Assembly: GCA_964478165.1 (NCBI GenBank)
Contig: CAYZGU010000041.1
Location: forward strand, 62,001-126,000
Direction: 5' to 3'
Length of the DNA: 64,000 nt
Origin: CAYZGU01 sp964478165
GTDB lineage: Bacteria; Poribacteria; WGA-4E; JAJDTR01
In this document: one piece after another, positions 40,677-51,210 of the stretch
How positions within the stretch are numbered: position 1 is the stretch's first letter
How the letters are laid out: every line of letters starts with the position of its first letter
Translations under genes and position numbers: made by a program
Notes under the pieces: generated by a model
Databases searched by the model: none
Seen by the model: only the letters and a program-made list of their open reading frames with translations
Told to the model about the DNA's origin: nothing

Positions 40677-40717
40677 CCACTCGTGTTCTCAACGAGTGGA
40701 TTTCCGTTCCAACGGAA
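40677..40717. repeat. Two adjacent perfect hairpins
   Basis: CCACTCGT (40677-40684) pairs with ACGAGTGG (40692-40699) around a seven-base loop; two bases on, TTCCGTT (40702-40708) pairs with AACGGAA (40711-40717) across CC. They stand in nongenic DNA with no T-run. Confidence 0.6.
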
Positions 40718-41290
40718 TTTGCCACCCTACAAATACATTCTATAAGATATGTCTCGGAGTGTGCAGATCGAGATAGTGTTGACATAGTCTGGCAGCAATA
40801 GATGTGATATCCGTCCTAACCCGTACTGCCAACTGTGGGCCTACTACTGACACTTCCTAATTGACAAATTCCGACAGATGAGGGAACTGTTCTTCACTAA
40901 CTCCATTTGATTCTACATTTTCTGGAGGTAAACGTCAGGGATGGGCGCGAGATACAGAATTAACATTACCAAGATGGGAAACAACACATCAACCGTTCGA
41001 GCAAATGTACAGAGAGTGAATCAAACTTCGTCCCTTATCAACCAGATATATGAATCGCCTGAACCCTCATTAACCAGAGCTGGTTTTCACTCGATGTAAG
41101 GCATCGCTAAGATGTGATGTGATTGACTAACGCACGAAGATAGAAGCCCAGACTCTCGACCGATACATTGCCTCCACGCGGACTCCTTCGGACAAACAGC
41201 ACATGACAATGAGCCCCTGCGGGAAGATTATATACGTATCATCCTGCTTATGATGAGCGCACACAGACGCGCTTTTCCTATTTCGCCGCA

Positions 41291-41350
41291 GCCGTTAATA
41301 GAAAACAAATCACCATGTGGTGTCTATTAGCTGTGGTGTCTATTAACGGC
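41291..41350. repeat. 12-bp inverted repeat with internal tandem repeat
   Basis: GCCGTTAATAGA (41291-41302) is the exact reverse complement of TCTATTAACGGC (41339-41350). Between them are a small hairpin CACCA-TG-TGGTG (41311-41322) and a tandem pair of TGTGGTGTCTATTA (about 41316-41329 and 41332-41345), so the left arm could pair with either copy of TCTATTA. Confidence 0.65.
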
Positions 41351-41824
41351 GTCAGAATTCTGCGGTTAGATTCCTATCTGATAGTTGCATCGCGAGCTAA
41401 GAGGTGTGTCACTAGATCCCGAGCTCACACGACCGAAATCCTCAAGTCGGCCCATCAAAACGACACGGACAAGTGTGCCAGATTAGGGGAATCAAGACGC
41501 CACGGACCATCACAGCTGTCTTTTTTCATTCTAGGATACCATACATTTCCTTCGAGAACCTATTAGCACCAACCAAGTACGCGCTCAAGATACAATAGAA
41601 CGTCTCACTGCGAAACTGGACACATTTTCGCTGCAGATATATCGTTTTGAGCACATCCCTCTATCACAGAAACACGCAAGCAGAGTTTTAAGAGAAATTC
41701 GAGCCCGATTTTTGAAATATCACCCGCTGTCCACGGGGCGCCTTTAAACTCTATGATAGAAACAGCCATGCCATGGGGGCAGAAATGAAAAGTGTTCGGT
41801 TAGATGCTACGGACGGCATCTGTT

Positions 41825-43420
41825 TTATTTTAAAACGAGCGCGCGTCTCGTGGATTTGAACACGCCTGCCTGAAGGGTATAGAAATAGACCCCGCTTGAA
41901 ACGCAATCTCCGGACCGGTCTCTGCCGTCCCAATACGCGGCAGTTTGTCGTGTCAGATAGCTTCCCGCCCTTTGCGATCCAAGATGAATCTCACGTATAC
42001 GGTCTCCGTGCACATTATAAATATGGAGATTGACTTCTACGTCACTCGCCAGGCGATATGGTATCCAGGTTTCTGGGTTAAACGGATTGGGAAAATTCTG
42101 CAGCAACGCCGTGCGCTTGACATTTCCTAACGTCGTAACCCGAAATCCATTCGGTTCAGCAGAGAAGGGTGGTGTTCCAAAATCGTCAACCGTGTTATAT
42201 ACGTACGCCGATGAGCCATCTCCATGCTGCCACGAACAGGGACCATCACATTTGGGCTTGTTATGAGACGAGACCGCGACCGTGTTCTCATTCAGAGCCA
42301 CTGAAAATCCGAAGTGAAGGTCTTTGGCTCCATCCTTGGGCACTACCTTCTCTCTCGGCACCCAAATCCCATCTACACGGGCAAAGGCGTATACGGCACC
42401 TGCGCCGAAAGCATCTTCATCACGAATCGGCGCGCCGACAACAACAATATTTCCATTAGTAGCCACACCAGTTCCAAACTTATCATTTTTGCGGCTGTCC
42501 TCGGCGAACAGCTTGACCTGTTTTTTCCATCGATCCCCGTCAAGTTCGAAAATCGTCGCAGAACCCGCATCTTGTCCAGAACGTGTATCATCCAATGGCG
42601 ATCCGACCACAATCGTACCGGCGTCAATGGCAACCTCATTTCCGAAGCGGTCCGCTTTCCCCGGATCATCATCCATCAGCTTGGCGCTTTCAATCCATCG
42701 ATCTCCCTTCCGTTCGAAAACATAAACAGCACCCGCAAATTTCACTCCACTATTTGTACTCTGTGGTGACCCTATGACAACGGTACTACCCACAATGGCA
42801 ACGTGCTCGCCAAAACCAGCAGACCGTTCGGGATCTGAGGGCAGAAGCTTTGCGTGCTGCTTCCAGGAACCCCCTCCCCGAACGAACACATAGACTGAGC
42901 CCGAATTGGAACCGGCGACATCGGCCTTGGGTGCCCCGACTATCGCTGTGTTCCCGTCAATTGCGACAGAGTACCCGAAATTGTCTCCGTCTTCTAAGTC
43001 AGCAGGGCGTAACTTGCTTTCCTGTTTCCAGTCTCTGCCGCCAACCCCGAAAAGATAAGCTGCACCAGTGCCACTATTCTCACTAGGAGCCCCAACAAGC
43101 GCTAGACCACTCGTAACCCCTCGCTTATCGGTAATCGCAACTGCTAATCCAAATTGTCCTCCGCTACCGGTCAGATTGGCGACCTCTTTCCAATTGTCAC
43201 CCGCACCTTCGTATACGGTAGCGAAGTCTTGTTTCGATCCTGGACAGCCAAGGATGATGTACTTTCGGCCAATGTCAATCGACAACGTAAAGGTGTCCGT
43301 CCCCCCGTTCGCGGCAGGAACAAGTCTTACTTCTGCTTCTGCTTGAGGCATATGATTAACACCCGCAATAAAACCAACAATAACTAGGCTAATGAAAATT
43401 ATCTGTAGCGCTTTTCGCAT
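41825..43420 (-). CDS. Secreted FG-GAP beta-propeller protein with C-terminal sorting tail
   Basis: A 531-residue exported protein. A signal peptide (LQIIFISLVIVGFIAGV) ends near residue 30. About seven FG-GAP-like repeats follow, each of the form FGxxVAIxGxTxVVGSP...AGAVYVFxRxGxxW, spaced some 55 residues apart, building an integrin-type propeller. The last 90 residues form a FlgD-like/secretion-tail domain starting NFPNPFNPETWIPYRL, then VNLHIYNVHGDRIRE and YWDGRDRSGDCVSSGVYFY. The AAGGAG before ATG 43420 favours that start over 43441. Such tails direct proteins to the cell surface in type IX-like systems, though no secretion genes are in the window. It may bind host matrix or polysaccharide. 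Confidence 0.88.
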   Translation of the reverse strand: MRKALQIIFISLVIVGFIAGVNHMPQAEAEVRLVPAANGGTDTFTLSIDIGRKYIILGCPGSKQDFATVYEGAGDNWKEVANLTGSGGQFGLAVAITDKRGVTSGLALVGAPSENSGTGAAYLFGVGGRDWKQESKLRPADLEDGDNFGYSVAIDGNTAIVGAPKADVAGSNSGSVYVFVRGGGSWKQHAKLLPSDPERSAGFGEHVAIVGSTVVIGSPQSTNSGVKFAGAVYVFERKGDRWIESAKLMDDDPGKADRFGNEVAIDAGTIVVGSPLDDTRSGQDAGSATIFELDGDRWKKQVKLFAEDSRKNDKFGTGVATNGNIVVVGAPIRDEDAFGAGAVYAFARVDGIWVPREKVVPKDGAKDLHFGFSVALNENTVAVSSHNKPKCDGPCSWQHGDGSSAYVYNTVDDFGTPPFSAEPNGFRVTTLGNVKRTALLQNFPNPFNPETWIPYRLASDVEVNLHIYNVHGDRIREIHLGSQRAGSYLTRQTAAYWDGRDRSGDCVSSGVYFYTLQAGVFKSTRRALVLK

Positions 43421-45667
43421 AATTCTCTCCTTGAAATACATAGTAGTTGAATTCGAATCGGGACATGGCTTACAACATTTCGACTCCCAATCTAACTACG
43501 ACCATACCATCAAAACCAATCTAGTGAGGAACAACAAATGCCAATGCTACAAAACTGAGATATTTCCATTCTTTCTACCCCGGCGTGACAAGATGTGTAT
43601 GTGGAACCCTAGTTCTGTTTCGTGAAAAGAGCGTCTTCTCCAAAATTCGACGGCGTGTGCGTTGCAACACACCGTTCTCCAGATTCATACGAAACTCAAT
43701 TTCACCGCTAGCATTACTTACCCCCTATCCTTATCCGAAATCTCAAATCTGAGGGCTAGTTGAGAACCATTCATGAGACCGCTACTCTAGTGTAGGAGGT
43801 GCGCTCAACCTTTACGATTCTATCCCACACACTTGGCTAATTGTCTTAAGAAACGTTTTATATAACCCTAGTTAAGAATCAGTCCGCAGAGCGCAACACC
43901 ACTCTCGACATTAGTGGTTGAGCCATTAGCGACGTGGCGTTGCTACCGTAAGATCGAAGTCAAGTGTCGAGGATTTAGTTGTGATGTTCCAGTTCCATCT
44001 AACTTGTTTAACACACAGTGAGGGACTTGTACGCACAAACACACGATAAAGAATACCTTAAAATCCACCACAATTCAACCATAAATCTTCGTCCCGGAAG
44101 CCCATCGGCCTGCTCTTAAATCCCACACCTATCCGCCTAGTAGATCTTAGGAATATCGATTTATTCGCGGTCTCGCGCCCCGAATCTATCACATTGCAAT
44201 CTAACAACAGAATTCCAACATACTCCACTAAACCAATAAAGGTGCGTAGAAACCTGGTCTTTCTAAGCCAACAACAAATATTGAATTCAAGAGCTGCACG
44301 CATAACGCCATTCAAATGCCGATATACTCTTCACATTGCAACCGGCGTCTCTCAGCACGCCGTTACAAGTTTCGTCTATTTTCAACACATCTCACAAAGC
44401 CACCTTTCACAACGCCCAATTTCGCGATTGCTCTCGTCATCACACAGCAGACACGTGTACTGTCATTTTAACGGCGCTCAACGTCACTCGTTGATTAACT
44501 AGCACGTAAGCACACCAATTTCGTACAATAGCAATATTGAGACGGGTCAACAGGCGTCTTGCGCAATCATCACTCCTTCGACTAGACACCACATGCACTG
44601 GTGGATGCCTAGTCTAGGGAGAACAGGAATGTTCATCTCTCAAGCCGACACGTCTTAAAATTAGGAATGCATTCAGAAACCAAAACGATGGGCGGGGCGG
44701 CCGTTGATTTCTCCATCTACCATTTTCGCACAGAGCCATCGATGTTACAGCACCATCTTAAATCATCGCCAAACCGACAGTCTACTGACAAAACCTAATC
44801 ACCGTCTGTTGGATTAGGCTGCATATGTCCAAAGATATACTCCTTTCCGGATAATCGCTACGTCACTTCAGAATCGTGCTTGAAACCCTGATGAATCAGA
44901 TGTCTCTTCATTGATATCTTAATAATGACAGGTGATGAGCCGTTGCACCGACAATCCTGTTGAATATTGAAGCAACATTCCAGCGCCAAACACGTAGACA
45001 ACGAGCACCGGCCACGCACTGGAATTTTAATATGACTTCCTCATAATACTCACTTACACAAAGTCACCTTGAATTAAAAATCGTTGTGGCTTGCGGTTCT
45101 CCTATGATACAATTAGTCAACAATGCCAAAACGACTCTAGGCCGACCCTCTATCGTGGTTAGAGGACTTCTATCTGCCGCGCATCTCATGAACAGAGACA
45201 CTGCGAAAACCCGGACTCGACGTTGAAGTTTCTAAGACCAAATCTTTTGCGAAAGCACTCCCTGAAACTCGCCACCAATGTCCAATTCGCAGTCGTGCCC
45301 ATTTGGTCTATAAAACCACCAGTCCCAGAAACTCCAATTTGCCCCCTGAAATGACATTGGCAATCGGAGCACAACATAATTTCCGAAGGGCAGATTCATC
45401 GCACATTGACTGACCACGGATATTCTCGCTTCTTGGCAATAATGTCGATTCGTGCCACAGGCCCATCTTTGTCTGGCATATTAACACTTGATGCAACTTC
45501 AACAACTTCGTAACACAGACCATCGGACATCGAAAGTCGCAGCTAAACTTAAAACCATCGCGGCCGGCTATTTCCATTAGCAACGGAACCCACCGCGTCG
45601 ATACTCCGTTTTGCCACGAGTTCAGAAAACCACAGTGAAATACTGGAGCAATAGCTTCAGAAATTTG
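43421..45667. other. Gene-poor stretch, 2.2 kb
   Basis: No gene could be supported. Minus-strand frames at 45186-45709 have a weakly protein-like mix across frames (LPFGNYVVLRLPMSFQG, DGFKFSCDFRCP) that may be a decayed gene, but no family is recognisable. A small inverted repeat is at 44582-44617. Confidence 0.4.
44582..44617. repeat. Small nested inverted repeat
   Basis: CTAGAC (44582-44587) and GTCTAG (44612-44617) enclose CACCA-CATGCAC-TGGTG. The arms are short and it may be due to chance. Confidence 0.3.
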
Positions 45668-45926
45668 AATGTTGGCATTGTGGAACTGGACTGGGCTGCG
45701 GGGGGGCACATCGAAACGTTAAGGCAAGTTCAGGGTGCAAACATTACAGCGATTTGTTCTCAGCATAAAACACGACGAGACAGACTTGGAACTCGAATTC
45801 GAAACACCATTAAAGTGCTATACAAACTATGAATCGATGCTCGCCGATCCAGACATCCACATCATAGACATCTGCACTCCACATTCGCTCCACGCCGAGC
45901 AAGCCATCGCGGGAGCTTGGATTTAA
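45668..45926 (+). pseudogene. N-terminal fragment of a Gfo/Idh/MocA oxidoreductase
   Basis: One frame gives NVGIVELDWAAGGHIETL and GANITAICS, a Rossmann start with the first Gly of GxGxxG region altered. After a shift near 45765 a second frame gives YTNYESMLADPDIHIIDIC and TPHSLHAEQAI, the standard next segment of the family. A stop follows at 45924-45926 just where the EKP motif should appear. Only about 85 of some 340 residues remain, so it is a relic. Confidence 0.7.
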
Positions 45927-46415
45927 AGGGTCTGATGTACCTCAACGCCGCGCTTTGGTCACTGCTTGTGATCGCGAATCGAGGATTGCGCATAACAAGC
46001 TATAGTACACATTCTTTTTACTTCCCATGATGTACAATAGCCAGGTGCGCAAGTGTAATAATCCTTCGCAAACAACCCAAGGTTTTGGAACCCTCCTCGA
46101 ATGCAGATCAGAAAGCAAAGCGGATATTGGTTCAACTAGCTCCAGATTCCGAGTTAAACTTAGACCGAAGATTAAGGGCAACCAGACGCCGGTATCGTCA
46201 CTTCTAATCCTCTCTATTAACGAACAGCCGCCGTGCCGGCTGAGAAGCTCAGAACGTAAATACGATGGATATTCTCGCACTTTTACCCATTCAGACTGGC
46301 GCTTCGCGAATGAGAGCCTCGTGCTAGCTCATGGCTTAATCTCCGCGAATCACATCGAGCGGACATGACTAGAAAACTACGAAGTCGCATCTCGCATGTG
46401 CTGTATCTCTAGATT
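45927..46415. other. Intergenic region
   Basis: About 490 bases between the Gfo/Idh relic and the ABC exporter pair. No gene, clear promoter or hairpin was recognised. Confidence 0.4.
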
Positions 46416-48176
46416 GTGAAAGGATACGAGTTGCAAAAAGTACCAATCAGACAATATGTGGCACTACTCCAACGCTATCTGCATCCACACTTGTTTCGCG
46501 TGCTGACCCTCGGCACGTTCAAACTTGGAGGAATAGGGCTCAGCCTACTTGGACCGCAGGTGCTCCGGTATTTCATTGATACCGCGAAGGCGGCTGGAGA
46601 AGTGGGGACCCTAATTCGGGCAGGCATCCTGTTTATTCTAATTAATCTCATTCGGCAGCTTGTGAGGCTGGCGAGTGCCTATCTTGGACAGGATCTTGGT
46701 TGGCGCATCACAAATCAGATGCGCGAGAATCTAGCGCGTCACTGCCTTGCGCTAGATATGTCTTTCCACCATTCGCATACGCCCGGCGAGATGGTCGAAC
46801 GAGTGGATGGCGATACCACAACAGTGTCCAACTTCTTTTCGGACTTCGTACACAACGTCGTAGGAAGCATCCTACTCGTCATTGGAATACTCGTTATCTT
46901 ATGTCTGGAGAATTGGAGAATTGGTATCGCGCTATCCGCGTTCACAGTCGTTGCGTTCACGATTTACAATCTCACACGCAGCATCGCCATCCCCGTCTTC
47001 GCTGCAGAACGAGAAGGTTATTCGCGGCTCTACAGCTTTATTGAAGAACGCGTGATCGGCATTGAAGACATCCGGACCAACGGCGGAACTCCCTATACCA
47101 TGAATAGCTTCTACGGTGTCAATCGTCGCACCTTTCCACACGTAATGAAATCTGAGTTAATGGACGAAGTTTTAACAGCAATCAGCCGAGTAATGTTCGT
47201 ACTTGCATCCGCACTAGGAATGGGATTGAGCATTTACCTTTATCGGAACGGCACATTCACAATCGGTACAGTCTTCATGATCTTCCAGTACATAGTCATG
47301 ATTCGTGTCCCACTCGATCAAATCAGTCGTCAAATCAATGACCTTCAGAAGGCAACTGCCGGTTTAAAACGAATCGAACAGTTTCATCACATTAGACCGC
47401 GAATTCAAAATGGAACCGATTCGCTTTCAGCATCGCGCGCGTTATCGGTTAATTTCGACAACGTTACGTTTGGCTACGTTGAAAATCGATTCGTCCTACG
47501 AAACATCTCGTTCCAGTTAAAGGCCGGACAAGTCCTCGGACTCCTCGGTCACACTGGCAGCGGAAAAACCACAATTGCACGGTTGATTTTTCGGCTCTAT
47601 GAACCTGACGCCGGGCACATTCGACTTGACAATACACCCATTACCAAACTCCGATTAGACAGTCTACGCGAGCATGCTGCACTTGTTACACAAGATGTTC
47701 AGATATTCCATGGTACCGTTCGCGACAATCTGTCACTATTTAATGAGCAAATACCTGACGCACTCATGCTAGAGGTAATTGAAGAGTTTGAGCTTTCAGG
47801 ATGGTACGCGTCTCTACAGGACGGATTAAACACAGTCATCTCTTCCAGCAGTCTTTCTGCTGGGCAGGCACAACTCTTAACATTTTTACGTGTTTTCTTG
47901 AAGAATCCAGGGATTGTGATTCTTGATGAACCCACCTCACGCCTCGACCAAGCTACAGAGTCAAAAATCGATAAAGCTACTGAGAAGTTGCTTAGAAACC
48001 GCACGGCAATTGTCATTGCGCATCGACTACAAACAGTGCGCAATGTGAATGAAATCTTGATTCTTGATGAAGGTCAGATACGAGAACATGGAGATCGAAA
48101 AAGACTCGCCGGAGATCCGAATTCTCGTTTTTCACAGCTGCTGCGTATCGGTCTTGAGGGGGTGATTTCCGTCTAG
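46416..48176 (+). CDS. ABC exporter subunit A (permease/ATPase)
   Basis: A 586-residue half-transporter. Six membrane helices lie in residues about 25-310; the ATPase has Walker A GHTGSGKTT (from 378), Q-loop LVTQDVQIF, signature LSAGQ (480-484, instead of LSGGQ), Walker B VILDEPTS with the catalytic Glu at 505, and H-loop AHRLQ. Its stop codon overlaps the GTG start of the next gene by one base. The start may be GTG 46416 or the TTG at 46431, which has AAAGGA seven bases upstream. With the next protein it should form an asymmetric heterodimer. Confidence 0.92.
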   Translation: MKGYELQKVPIRQYVALLQRYLHPHLFRVLTLGTFKLGGIGLSLLGPQVLRYFIDTAKAAGEVGTLIRAGILFILINLIRQLVRLASAYLGQDLGWRITNQMRENLARHCLALDMSFHHSHTPGEMVERVDGDTTTVSNFFSDFVHNVVGSILLVIGILVILCLENWRIGIALSAFTVVAFTIYNLTRSIAIPVFAAEREGYSRLYSFIEERVIGIEDIRTNGGTPYTMNSFYGVNRRTFPHVMKSELMDEVLTAISRVMFVLASALGMGLSIYLYRNGTFTIGTVFMIFQYIVMIRVPLDQISRQINDLQKATAGLKRIEQFHHIRPRIQNGTDSLSASRALSVNFDNVTFGYVENRFVLRNISFQLKAGQVLGLLGHTGSGKTTIARLIFRLYEPDAGHIRLDNTPITKLRLDSLREHAALVTQDVQIFHGTVRDNLSLFNEQIPDALMLEVIEEFELSGWYASLQDGLNTVISSSSLSAGQAQLLTFLRVFLKNPGIVILDEPTSRLDQATESKIDKATEKLLRNRTAIVIAHRLQTVRNVNEILILDEGQIREHGDRKRLAGDPNSRFSQLLRIGLEGVISV

Positions 48177-49984
48177 TGATAGAATCAAAACGCACCGAAG
48201 CGAGGACAACAGGAACAGCTGCGATACACCTAATTCGGTATCGTCCCGGGCTGTTCTTGCTCACGATCATGTTTCGAGGAGCAGACGATGTGGCACCGTT
48301 CTTTACAGGAATCATCATGAAGGCCTTTTTCGACACACTCAGCGATTCTGCGCCAGCCGGACTTAACCCCTGGACCCTAATTGCGCTGTTGGTCTCAGTA
48401 GAATTTGGAAATAGACTTGTGCTATTCGGATCCGCAATCATCTGGCCCCGCTGGAGGTACTCTGTCGAATCTCTACTCCGCACGAACTTGATGTCTGCTA
48501 TTCTGGATGCGAACGCACCGGGTGAAATCTCAAGTGCATCAGGCGAAGTCACCAACCGCTTTCGCGATGACGTGGACACTGTTGTCAAATACCTTGAAAG
48601 ATATATTCATCTGTGGGGAAATCTCATCTTCGCCATCCTAGCGATTGTTTGGATGGCTCGCATAGACGCGAAGATTACAATCATCACGGTGGTTCCTTCC
48701 GTGATAATTATGAGCGTGGTGCAGGGTGCAAGAAAATATATCCAGAAGTACCGCATGATGCAACGGCTTACCACCGAAAGATCAACAAATTTCATTAACG
48801 AAATCTTCCAATCCGTGTTAGCAATTAAGGTCGGGCGTGCAGAAAACGACATCATTTCTCGCTTCAGAATGCTGAATGATGCTCGGCGAAAATCCACAAT
48901 CATTGACAACCTTTTCGACGAGATTCTTAGGTCCATCAGCTTAAACATTGGCAACATCGTAACTGGGATAATCCTTATCCTCATCGCAGACAAAATGAAA
49001 TCCGGCAACTTTACGGTGGGCGATGTCGCTCTCTTTATGACATACGTTCGTGAAGTCGCGAAGAGCGGTTCAATGATTGGATCGACCTTAGCACAGCATA
49101 AACGAGCTACTGTTTCATTTTCGCGCATGCTAACGACAACCCGCGACACCTCTACGGACACACTCCTTCAGCATCATCCCGTGTACCTGAACCAAAGTCC
49201 ACCTCCCATTCCCGCCCATATAAAGACGGAGTCCGACTCCCTGCGACATCTGAGTGTCAGCGGTTTGACGTATACCTACAAGGAATCAAAGAAAGGCATC
49301 CATGGAGTTGAGTTCCAGCTAACGCCAGGGTCATTCACGGTAATTACTGGTCGAATTGGATGCGGGAAAACCACTTTGTTACGTACACTGCTCGGAGTAT
49401 TACCGAAAGATAGCGGCGAAGTTCGGTGGAACGGGGCTGTGGTTACAAACGCCAAATCGTTTTTCATTCCACCCCGATGCGCCTACACACCCCAAGTACC
49501 ACGCTTATTTAGCGAAAGTCTTAGAAACAACATCCTGATGGGATTATCGAATAATGGACACGACCTGGCCCAAGCCATTCAACTTGCTGTCTTGGACCAA
49601 GATCTCCCAACACTTGAAGAAGAGTTAGATACTGTTGTGGGACCCCGCGGCGTAAAGCTTTCCGGTGGGCAGCTACAGAGAGCGGCGGCAGCGCGAATGT
49701 TCGTACGTCCCTCCGAACTTTTTGTTTTGGACGACATATCGAGCTCTCTGGATGTCGAAACCGAACAGATTCTCTGGAATCGAATCTACGAGACACGAAA
49801 CAACCAGGAAATTTCCCCTGAGAATCAAACTTGTCTGGTTGTTTCGCATCGACGTTCTGTGCTTAGTCGGGCAGATCAGATTATTCTCCTACAAGACGGT
49901 CGACTTGTGGCGACGGGAAACCTCGAAGATCTATTGGATTCCTGCGAGGAGATGCGACGATTGTGGGCTAGCCACGAGATATAG
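48176..49984 (+). CDS. ABC exporter subunit B (permease/ATPase)
   Basis: A 602-residue half-transporter with six membrane helices. Walker A is GRIGCGKTT (from 392), the signature is a canonical LSGGQ (495-499), but the Walker B is FVLDDISSSLD, with Asp520 in the place of the catalytic Glu; the H-loop is VSHRR. In heterodimeric exporters such as TM287/288 one nucleotide site is degenerate through exactly such a change, paired with an altered signature in the partner. Here the altered signature is in subunit A, so the two changes meet in one site. The GTG start overlaps the preceding stop, indicating translational coupling. Confidence 0.92.
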   Translation: MIESKRTEARTTGTAAIHLIRYRPGLFLLTIMFRGADDVAPFFTGIIMKAFFDTLSDSAPAGLNPWTLIALLVSVEFGNRLVLFGSAIIWPRWRYSVESLLRTNLMSAILDANAPGEISSASGEVTNRFRDDVDTVVKYLERYIHLWGNLIFAILAIVWMARIDAKITIITVVPSVIIMSVVQGARKYIQKYRMMQRLTTERSTNFINEIFQSVLAIKVGRAENDIISRFRMLNDARRKSTIIDNLFDEILRSISLNIGNIVTGIILILIADKMKSGNFTVGDVALFMTYVREVAKSGSMIGSTLAQHKRATVSFSRMLTTTRDTSTDTLLQHHPVYLNQSPPPIPAHIKTESDSLRHLSVSGLTYTYKESKKGIHGVEFQLTPGSFTVITGRIGCGKTTLLRTLLGVLPKDSGEVRWNGAVVTNAKSFFIPPRCAYTPQVPRLFSESLRNNILMGLSNNGHDLAQAIQLAVLDQDLPTLEEELDTVVGPRGVKLSGGQLQRAAAARMFVRPSELFVLDDISSSLDVETEQILWNRIYETRNNQEISPENQTCLVVSHRRSVLSRADQIILLQDGRLVATGNLEDLLDSCEEMRRLWASHEI

Positions 49985-50460
49985 GCTTGACAACATCAAC
50001 CATGCTCGATGCTTGGAGCACATCCGATAGCAACTCCTTCAAATAGCCGTAGGCTGATACAACAGAGCAAGCCCAGTTTTCCATGGCATCGCGCTCAATC
50101 TCGACACGGGACACATGCTCATGCGGCACCTGCTCTAGCACTCGAGGACGCCTTTTATCCTCGATTTATCGTCGCGAAGTGGGACAGACATGCAATTCAC
50201 ACGGGCTTTCAGACGAATCACCCATATCTTTGATACTTAGGTATGCTGTGAAGAATTCCAGACCCACGCCCAGCAAATCGAAAAGTCCAGTGTCAACAGT
50301 GAATCCCAGTTGTTGGTTCTCGACATGCTCAAACACGAAACGAAGCGCTAGGAATCCTGACAAACGACACGAAAATGTCATTGGAGTGCGATTCTTAGTT
50401 TTTCACAGGTTGAATAAGATCTAGCAGGATCTTCAAGCCGTCTACAGTGACCTTCATTCC
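49985..50460 (-). pseudogene. Possible decayed sugar phosphate isomerase/epimerase
   Basis: Minus-strand pieces resemble the last third of xylose-isomerase-like TIM-barrel proteins: ENQQLGFTVDTGLFDLLGV (the conserved DTGH-type segment), a SIKDMGDS remnant and a tail RVEIERDAMENWA with AYGYLKELL. They lie in different frames, and the catalytic His after DTG is changed. The N-terminal two-thirds were not found. The call is tentative. Confidence 0.4.
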
Positions 50461-50835
50461 GGCTCCTCTTCTCCCGCGTCGAAGTCCGCGCCCGCGAGGA
50501 CAACCAAGCACACTTCGAGAACGTTCCGTCCCCAAGGGGCGAATCCATTTATCGTCGAATCACTAGGCCACATTCAAGGCGCAAAACACCGAGTCTGCAA
50601 CACCCTAGTTCCCACATTTTGCAGACGCACCTCAGTCATTATCTACGTTCCTAAGACACGTATCGTGCACGACAAAATTAATTCGCTCAATAACTCAATA
50701 AGAGGATTCTCTATTCACTACGTTTTGGAACGTTTCGGAAAACCGGACTATTTGACCTAGACCCGCAAGAACAGGGGGGTGTCGATATGCAGTACCCATC
50801 AGCACTTCAATTGCAATACTTACGGAGCAAAACTC

Positions 50836-51054
50836 ATGGATTTACCAAATTTTCGATGTCGCATCTGGAATACCGAAAGGGAAGCCTACGGACAAGCCTT
50901 CATTGTGTGCGACCAACATCTTCAAAACATTCGCCATTCCCTTGCCGCGAATTTTGCGCCATGCTGGATTGAACAGATTAATCGAACGGATCTCCCATGT
51001 GAGGATTGCGAAAAGGGTGGACCACGAAACGAAATCCAGCCTTCGCGTCCCTAG
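50836..51054 (+). CDS. Small Cys-containing protein, possibly zinc-binding
   Basis: A 72-residue frame with GGAG eight bases before the ATG. It has RCRIWNTE, IVCDQHLQNI and PCEDCEKGG, so a CxxH and a CxxC that could bind zinc, although the first Cys pair of a full ribbon is missing (CRIW rather than CxxC). I do not recognise the family with confidence. It precedes a truncated membrane protein gene, in a decayed neighbourhood, and may itself be a relic. Confidence 0.45.
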   Translation: MDLPNFRCRIWNTEREAYGQAFIVCDQHLQNIRHSLAANFAPCWIEQINRTDLPCEDCEKGGPRNEIQPSRP

Positions 51055-51210
51055 GATTGACCGTCGATCCGCCTAAAATCTGCTCTTTAGAAGACCTAAC
51101 CAGCCGGTAATTATGCGTCAACGTGTTTTGGTATATTTATCTTGACATCTTCCATTCCGAGAACGGACTTCTTGACACTTGATCGAAACTTTGCTCCCTT
51201 CCAGTTCACC

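Larger units (their letters stand above)
39595..41824. other. Gene-poor stretch, 2.2 kb
   Basis: No gene could be supported on either strand. It contains two adjacent perfect hairpins (40677-40717) and a nested repeat element (41291-41350). Short frames here lack ribosome binding sites and family patterns. It may be decayed sequence. Confidence 0.5.
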
